Shown one piece after another: positions 4,275 to 6,314 of a DNA stretch of 6,314 nt. Positions within the stretch are counted from its first letter, which is position 1. Every line of letters begins with the position of its first letter. The translations under genes were made by a program, and so were the position numbers. The notes under the pieces are model-generated. The model saw only the letters and a list, made by a program, of their open reading frames with translations, did no database searches and had not been told where the DNA came from. This DNA is from Candidatus Krumholzibacteriota bacterium (GTDB taxonomy: Bacteria; Krumholzibacteriota; Krumholzibacteriia; Krumholzibacteriales; Krumholzibacteriaceae). The DNA is taken from the NCBI GenBank assembly GCA_030613345.1, contig JAUWMD010000157.1, positions 1 through 6,314 on the forward strand, written 5' to 3'.

Positions 4275-6314
4275 TCATCCATCAGCCTGTGAGATGCCGA
4301 TTCTCAGGGTGAACATTTCCGTTTCGGCCGGGCCGAGACCGAGTCTTCTCACGGCCACCAGGGCCGAGCCCTGGTAGACCCTTTCGAAACCGGAATCGGA
4401 GTTCGAGACGGTCTCTATCGGGTATCTCCAGACGGCGGCAGAAGGCGAGAGCTCCATCGTCATCGAGAGATCGAGCCATTCGTCGACCATCTTCAGAACA
4501 CCGACGTCTTTCTCTACACCCTTCGAGGCGAGGTTCCTTCCCCCGCCGATCTTCCGGCCGGGGATCTCGAAATACCTGTCGGGCGCGTCTCCGGCGAGGA
4601 AGGAGAAGACGCTCTCGACGGCGAAAAGGCATGAAAGCCCCTTCCCACCGGCCGTTACGGTGTAGTCGACCTTCATCGACACACCGCCGCCATCGAGCGT
4701 TATCCTCTTCTCTACACGTACCGGCGCGGGAGTACCGCCCGAGTCGACCGAACCATCCCTCGACATGACTATCACGTTGTTTCCTTCGGTCCTTATATCG
4801 TAAAGGCCGTCGACGAAATCGCCCAGCTCCGTGTAGGCGCCCGATGCGAACTCGTCGAGCGTTGTATCGGCGGGCATGAACCTGTCCGACAGGGAAGCCT
4901 TCGGCCAGCGGTCGTAGAGGAGCCTCTTCGCAAGCCCCTCCTCCTTCTCCGCGGCGAGATCGTGAATGCTGACCGTCCCTCCTCCCCCGGTCTCGTGTTT
5001 TCCGAGATCCCCCAGGTCCCTGTGATATATCTCTTCGCGCCGCGTCAGGGTATCGGTGAGGTTGAATCTCGCATCCAGATCGTCGAGTTCCCGCAGGACG
5101 CCGCCCCTCGCCTTGAAAAAGGCCTGCATCTTCGGCGAGGAGAAGATCACTTCCTCCACACCGTCGCCGTCCATATCGGTCCGTTCCAGTGCGGGCCGCT
5201 CCAAGACCGCCTCCGTCTCGAGAAGATGTCTGAATATCGCGCTGCGCAGATGCGGCAGGTAGAGGCCGCCGAAGAGGCCGTGCCAGTAGGCACAGTTGCA
5301 CTGCGCCTGGTAGAGATGGCTCCTCACATCCGCATCGTCCTTCCCTGATCGATCAAGAAGCGCGCTGGCCCTGAGCATCCTCTTGTGCATCCAGTTTGCC
5401 TCCTCGTACTTGACGAGAAAGTTCCTCCAGAAACCGCCCTTCACCGCCTCGGCCGCATCGGGGAAGTGCCCGCTGGCTGCGAGGAGTCCCTTTGCGTCCT
5501 GGTAAGCCTCCTGTGCGCGCAGCGGGAGGGCCCATTCCATCATCTCGCTGTACGAGGCGGTGGGAAGATACACGATGCCCCTGGGATGCGTCTCATCGAT
5601 GACCCTCGAGAAGGTGGACACCGAAAGCCAGTCGGAATTCTCCATCAGGGCGTCACAGAACCTCCGCAGCCACTGACGCCTGTATACGAGATCATACGTC
5701 CCCGTCCAGAGGCCGAACTTCTCGCCGTCGTCGGCCAGCACGGCGATCTTCCTCTCATCACCCGGCTCCTCCGAGATCGCTCTGAGATGCCCTATCGCCT
5801 CTTGCGGATCGTGGAAGGGCGTCAGGTACCGCAACGTCTTGTCTATCGGGAATACGTTTATGTACGCTCCGTTCTCCTCGGAAAGGAAAAATCCGCGCAT
5901 CTGCCACGAGGTGAAGCCGGTGCTCTTGAAGTGGGAGTCGTCGACGATCACGTACTCGAGGCCCGCCTTCGACAGTGTGTCGGGCAGGTGCGGGTCCCAG
6001 ATCCTCTCGGTCAGCCAGCAGCCCCGCGGCTTCACGCCGAAGGCTCCGTCGGCGAAATCCTTCATCATCGCCAGCTGCCCCTGCCTGTCCCTCTCGGGAA
6101 TGATCGTCAGGATCGGCTCGTAGTAACCGCCCGACATGATCTCTACCTGGCCGGCTGAGACCATCGAAGCGACCGTCCCGGTATATTCGGGATGCTTTTC
6201 TGCGAACCAGTCCCATAGTATCCCGCTGCAGTGCAGCGCGAACGGGATACGCGGATAGTCCTTCATCACCTCAATGAACGGCAGGTAGGCCTTTTCGCAG
6301 GCCTCTTCGATGAC
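4275..6314 (-). CDS. GH57 4-alpha-glucanotransferase / alpha-amylase family protein (N-terminus beyond window)
   Basis: Glycoside hydrolase family 57 enzyme, most likely a 4-alpha-glucanotransferase that transfers alpha-1,4-glucan segments between maltodextrins or glycogen. The frame is open to the window edge and gives 679 residues. Relative to the Thermococcus litoralis enzyme about 21 N-terminal residues are missing, including the HNHQP motif. Numbered from the first visible residue: GQVEIMSGGYYEPIL (55-69); WLTERIWDP (100-108) with the nucleophile Glu103; ADDGEKFG (194-201) holding the Asp acid/base; SEMMEW (256-261). Spacing between nucleophile and acid/base matches the Thermococcus enzyme. 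A central helical domain carries KRML and QAQCNCAYWHGLFGGLYLPH (336-355), and a C-terminal beta domain of the type joined to these transferases runs from about 375 to the end. A DxDxDG segment at 380-385 may bind calcium. No export signal is visible, but the true N-terminus is unseen. Hydrolytic amylase activity is the main alternative. Confidence 0.95.
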   Translation of the reverse strand, partial: VIEEACEKAYLPFIEVMKDYPRIPFALHCSGILWDWFAEKHPEYTGTVASMVSAGQVEIMSGGYYEPILTIIPERDRQGQLAMMKDFADGAFGVKPRGCWLTERIWDPHLPDTLSKAGLEYVIVDDSHFKSTGFTSWQMRGFFLSEENGAYINVFPIDKTLRYLTPFHDPQEAIGHLRAISEEPGDERKIAVLADDGEKFGLWTGTYDLVYRRQWLRRFCDALMENSDWLSVSTFSRVIDETHPRGIVYLPTASYSEMMEWALPLRAQEAYQDAKGLLAASGHFPDAAEAVKGGFWRNFLVKYEEANWMHKRMLRASALLDRSGKDDADVRSHLYQAQCNCAYWHGLFGGLYLPHLRSAIFRHLLETEAVLERPALERTDMDGDGVEEVIFSSPKMQAFFKARGGVLRELDDLDARFNLTDTLTRREEIYHRDLGDLGKHETGGGGTVSIHDLAAEKEEGLAKRLLYDRWPKASLSDRFMPADTTLDEFASGAYTELGDFVDGLYDIRTEGNNVIVMSRDGSVDSGGTPAPVRVEKRITLDGGGVSMKVDYTVTAGGKGLSCLFAVESVFSFLAGDAPDRYFEIPGRKIGGGRNLASKGVEKDVGVLKMVDEWLDLSMTMELSPSAAVWRYPIETVSNSDSGFERVYQGSALVAVRRLGLGPAETEMFTLRIGISQADG

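Larger units (their letters stand above)
1..6314 (-). other. Candidate operon: GH57 - EIIC - EIID - HPr - EI - PGI/PMI
   Basis: All six genes run on the minus strand with gaps or overlaps of +21, -4, +57, -1 and +17 nt in transcription order. Nothing between them looks like a terminator or leaves room for a clear promoter, so co-transcription is the simplest reading. The operon continues past both edges, so its promoter and full gene set are unknown. Confidence 0.8.

Noticed and set aside
3810..4292. 160-codon plus-strand frame opposite EIIC
   Set aside because: Its composition is rich in Arg, Gly, Pro and Glu, typical of the antisense of a hydrophobic membrane protein gene in GC-rich DNA, and it has no sign of its own ribosome binding site.
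5385..6158. 257-codon plus-strand frame opposite GH57
   Set aside because: It is antisense to well-conserved GH57 catalytic regions, with low-complexity basic composition and no recognisable motif.
6267..6269. GTG at 6269 as the GH57 start
   Set aside because: The frame continues upstream to the window edge and those residues (VIEEACEKAYLPFIE) match the family, so the gene begins outside the window.

Overview
The window is a densely packed piece of a GC-rich bacterial chromosome (roughly 60% G+C by eye). Six genes lie head to tail on the minus strand, so transcription runs from position 6314 towards position 1. The largest gap is 57 nt, and no terminator or internal promoter is convincing, so this looks like the middle of one operon. 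Both end genes run off the window.

In transcription order the genes are: (1) a GH57 4-alpha-glucanotransferase-type enzyme (6314-4275, N-terminus missing); (2) a divergent mannose-family PTS EIIC membrane protein (4253-3549); (3) a divergent mannose-family PTS EIID membrane protein (3552-2824); (4) an HPr-like phosphocarrier (2766-2494); (5) PTS Enzyme I (2494-692); (6) a bifunctional phosphoglucose/phosphomannose isomerase of the SIS family (674-1, C-terminus missing). Start and stop codons overlap at EIIC/EIID (ATGA) and HPr/EI (TGATG). Most gene starts carry good GGAGG-type ribosome binding sites. The standard bacterial code applies.

The genes suggest a sugar uptake and alpha-glucan route. 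Enzyme I passes phosphate from PEP to HPr, and EIIC/EIID would form the membrane part of a mannose-type permease. The isomerase would convert imported glucose-6-P or mannose-6-P to fructose-6-P, and the GH57 enzyme would remodel maltodextrin or glycogen chains. The soluble EIIA and EIIB proteins that a working mannose-type permease needs are not in the window. EIIC, EIID and HPr all depart from family signature residues, while Enzyme I keeps every catalytic residue checked. The system may therefore be a specialised or regulatory PTS rather than an ordinary glucose/mannose importer; that is inference.

The organism cannot be named. A GH57 enzyme, a mannose-type PTS and a SIS-type PGI/PMI together in a GC-rich operon would suit an uncultured lineage in or near the FCB-type candidate phyla, but this is only a guess from gene content. 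I see no mobile element, RNA gene, CRISPR array or phage feature.
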